Assembly (NCBI GenBank): GCA_002343455.1
Contig: DDSR01000329.1
Coordinates: 1,275-6,340, forward strand
Length of the DNA: 5,066 nt
DNA from: Deltaproteobacteria bacterium UBA2385
GTDB lineage: Bacteria; Myxococcota_A; UBA796; UBA2385
Direction of reading: 5' to 3'
Below the pieces are notes generated by a model that saw only the letters and a program-made list of their open reading frames with translations, ran no database searches and was not told where the DNA came from. The translations under genes were made by a program, and so were the position numbers. Below are positions 1-3,300 of this stretch, piece by piece (position 1 is the first letter of the stretch; each line of letters starts with the position of its first letter).

Positions 1-303
1 ATCCGCGCCTCGCAGCTCCACGCCCCGCAGAGATCCTCGCCCACGGGCCGGGCCCGCAGCTCGACCTGCTCCCCGGCCCAGGCGAAGCGCTGGGTGCTCA
101 GCTCGGCCTGCACGACTCGGGCGCGCTCGACGTCCAGGCCGGCGGCGGCCATGCCGTCGAGCACAGCGTGCTGCACGGCCCGGCCGAGGATGGAGACGGG
201 CAGGGCGGGCAGGCCGGCGAAGTGGCCGGCGCAGTCGGCGGCCTGCACGACGGGGAGCCTTCGCGTGAAGCTGCCCTCCGCCCAGCTCCCCGGCGGCCGG
301 GCG
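1..303 (-). other. Post-ACP hotdog-fold-like domain 2 (FabZ/FabA-like, truncated by window edge)
   Basis: Starts near SWAEGSFTRRLPVVQ after a Pro/Gly-rich linker and runs off the left edge. It contains AADCAGHFAGLPALPVSILG, which lines up with the FabZ active-site motif GHFPGxPxxPG followed by the long central helix. The His equivalent to the FabZ catalytic His is present (codon 222-224). The Gly after the last Pro is Val, and the position of the FabZ helix Glu is Arg (codon 180-182, in ILGRAVQHAV). The later part (VVQAELSTQRFAWAGEQVELRARPVG) fits the strand pair after the helix, equivalent to 'ARFRRPVxPGDxLxLxVEV'. Two hotdog repeats in tandem usually make one pseudo-dimer. Activity, if any, is unknown. 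Confidence 0.65.
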
Positions 304-3300
304 GTCGGCTTCGTGTAGGGGCTGGGTCCGCCCTCGGCGGTGGGCTGCTGGCGTTCACCGAACATGGCGAGGAAGCCCTGGTAGGGCAGGACATGGAAGC
401 CGACCCGCAACTGTCCGATGCGGCGCCCATCAGGCGTGTACAGAGAGGCCTGCGCCTCGGCCCGCCCGGCGAGGGGGTCGAGGGAGAGGACGCTCGCTTC
501 GGCGCGCAAGGCGGTGCCGGTGGGGAGGGCGGGGGCCTGGTCGAGGTGCAGCGTGGAGGTGGCGACGGGCCAGGCGTGCCGGCCGGTCTGGGGCCAGAGC
601 CGGGCGCAGGCCAGGGAGCCAAGGATGGCGAGGTGGCGGCCGACCTCTCCCGGGGCGACCTCGCGCTGGTCGAGGAGGTCGGGGACGACGGTGGCCAGGA
701 CACGATCGCCCTCGATCCGGAGCTCGCCCAGGGAGAGGTACGGGCGCGTCACACAGATCAGGTCGAGGAGCTCCTCGGCCTGGCGGGGAGCCGCGACGGG
801 CGCGGGCTCCAGGCGCCCGGCGAGCTCGGTGGCGAGGGCGCTCAGCGCCCGCCCGGCGAGGAGCTCCATGGCCGAGAGCTTGAGGTCGAGGCGCTCTCCC
901 AGGCCGACGGCGAGCTCGACGGCGAGGATGGAGTCGAGGCCCTGGTCGCGCAGACTGCGGGCGGGGTCGATGGCCTCGGCCGACGTACGGAAGACGGCGG
1001 CGGCGGCCTGCTGGACGGCCTGCTGGACGGCCTGGGCGCGCTGCTCGGGGGGGAGGTCGGCCAGGCCTCCCTCGGACTGCGAGGGGGACTGTTCGCGGCG
1101 CAGCTCGGCGAGACGGCGCCAGCCGACGCCGGGGACGGCGCGGGCCCAGCGCTCCCAGTCGATGTCGACGAGGGTGTAGACGGGGGAGGCGCCGGGCAGC
1201 GCCAGGGCGAGGCGGTCGAGGAGGGCGTCGGGGGCCATGGGGCGCAGGCCGAGGCCCTGGAGGTGGGCGCGGGTTGCTGCCTCGCGGGCAACGACGCCAG
1301 CCTCGTCGAGGGCCCCCATGCTGAGGCAGGTGCCGGGCAGGCCCTGCGAGGCGCGCAGCCAGGCGATGCCGTCGAGGGCGCCGTTGGCGGCGGCGTAGGC
1401 GGCCTGGCCGGGGTTGCCGACCTGGGCGGCGATGGAGCCGAGCAGGATGAAGTGGTCCAGATCGCGCTGCCGGGTGGCGAGGTGGAGGGCCCAGGCCCCC
1501 TGGGCCTTGGCGCCCATGGCGCGCTCCAGCTCGGCCTCGCCTAGCTCCGCTAGAGGCCGGTCGGCCAGCTCCATGGCGCCGTGCAGGACGCCGCGCAGCT
1601 CGGGGATGTCTGCGACGACCTGCTCGACCGCGGCCGGGTCGCGCAGATCGAGGGCGAGGCAGCGCACCCGAACACCGCTAGCCTGGATCTGCTCCAGCAG
1701 CGGCGCCTGGTCGGCTGGCACGAGGCCTCGTCGGCTGGCGAGGACGAGCTCCTCCACGCCCTGGCGGGCCAGCCAGCGGGCGGCTCGCAAGCCGAAGCCG
1801 GAGAGGCCGCCGGTGACGAGCCAGGCGCCGCGGATGGGGGCCGCGCGCCTGGGGGCGAGCTCGACGTGGCCGGCGCGCAGCCTGATGACGGCCTTGCCGA
1901 GCAGCTCACCGCTGGCCAGCGTCCGGAAGGCGGACTCGACCTGGTCGGCGTCGACACGCTCGGTGGGCAGGGGACGCAGGCGGCCATCGACGAAGGCGGC
2001 GCTGACCTCGCGGGCCACGGGGGCGAACCAGGCGGGTCGCTCGGTGGCCATGCGGTCGAGGTCGATGGCGATGAAGGAGATGGAGCGGTTGAAGCTGCCG
2101 AGGGCGAGGCTGCGGTCGGCGGCGAGGTCCTGCTTGCCGAGCTCCAGGAAGCGGCCCCCGGAGGCGACGAGCTCCAGGCTGCGTCGCAGGGCCGGCCCGG
2201 CCAGGGAGTTGAGGACGACGTCGACGCCGCGGCCGCCGGTCAGGGCCCGGACCTCGTCGGCGAAGTCGAGGGTGCGGGAGTCGAGGACGTCCTGGACGCC
2301 GAGCTTGCGCAGGGCCTGCCGCTTGGCGGAGGTGCCGGCGGTGGCGATGATCCGGGCGCCGCGGAGCTGGGCGATCTGAACGGCGGCGAGGCCGACCCCG
2401 CCGGCGGCGCTGTGGATGAGGACGGTCTCGCCCTCCTCCAGCCGCCCGGCGTGCAGCAGGGCGTACCATGCCGTCAGGAAGACGAACATGCTGGCGCCGG
2501 CCTCGACGTCGAGGTTCCCGGGCAGGGGGGTGACGAAGCGGGCGTCGACGCAGAGGTGGGAGCGCAGAGCCCCGCCGCAGTAGGCGAAGACACGATCGCC
2601 CTCCGCGAGGCCGACGACGCCCTCGCCGACCCGGCCGACCCGTCCGGCGGCCTCCAGGCCCAGGCCGCGGCCGAGGTAGGCGTTCTCCAGGGCGGCCTCG
2701 CCGAGCATGCCCATGGCCTTCATCAGGTCCTTGAAGTTGAGGGAGGCGGCCTCGACCTCGATCTCGACCTCGCCGGGGCCGGGGGGTGGGCGCCCGACCG
2801 CCCGCCAGACCAGGCTGTCGAGCAGGCCGGGGCGGCCGATCTCCAGGGCCATGGGCTCGCTGCCGGCCTCTACGGCGCGGGGGAGGAGGGGAGCGGGCAG
2901 GGCGCTCGGTTCGACCCTGCGCAGGCGACGGGCGAGCAGACGGGAGGGGGAGCGCAGGGCCGCCTCCTCCTCTGAGCTAGCAGTGCTAGACTCAAGCCCG
3001 GGGCCGAGATCGAGCAGGGAGAGGCCCAGCTCGGGGTGCTCGTTCATGGCGACGCGGACCAGCCCCTGGGCGGCGGCGGCGGCCGGGTCGACCGGCTCTC
3101 CGGGGGTCACGGCGACGCCTCCGCGGGTGATGACGAGGGTGCGGCGGGAGCCCTCCTGCCGGGCCCGCTGGATATCGGCCAGCAGCCTGCGGCAGGCCTC
3201 CAGCCCGACCGGATCGTCGGCGCTGGGCTCGACCTGGATGATCCGGGCCTCCTGCGCCGGCCCCGCCTCCACCTCGACCCAGGCGGCCTGGTGCAGCCAG

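Larger units (their letters stand above)
1150..1848 (-). other. Catalytic ketoreductase (KR) domain, SDR fold
   Basis: The NADPH-dependent short-chain dehydrogenase half of the KR, reducing beta-ketoacyl-ACP to beta-hydroxyacyl-ACP. GAWLVTGGLSGFGL is the nucleotide-binding loop (Thr codon 1812-1814). The catalytic set is complete: Lys in AMGAKAQGAW, Ser in FILLGSIAAQ (codon 1434-1436), and Tyr and Asn in GQAAYAAANGALD (Tyr codon 1395-1397). At the position of the B-type LDD fingerprint the sequence reads LAD (1560-1568); the last Asp, the most diagnostic one, is kept. No A-type Trp is seen before the Tyr. A B-type (3R-hydroxyl) product is therefore inferred, which suits the active DH downstream in the reaction order. 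Confidence 0.94.

Noticed and set aside
168..1544. Long plus-strand open reading (458 codons) antisense to KR, ACP and hotdog regions
   Set aside because: Composition-driven shadow rich in Gly, Ala and Glu; its end is set by a TAG in palindrome copy A.
1906..2469. Minus-strand open reading (187 codons) in another frame within the ER region
   Set aside because: Arg/Pro/His-rich, off-frame to the ER, whose motifs are all in the main frame.
699..2603. Repeated 15-mer gacacgatcgccctc at 699-713 and 2589-2603
   Set aside because: Both copies encode EGDRV in the same frame at beta-strand positions of unrelated domains; convergent codon choice is a simpler explanation than a DNA repeat.
1581..2975. 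Long plus-strand open reading (464 codons) antisense to the ER and KR regions
   Set aside because: Low-complexity Gly/Ala/Glu-rich translation with no recognisable domain; it lies opposite an unbroken, domain-rich PKS frame and is explained by high GC.
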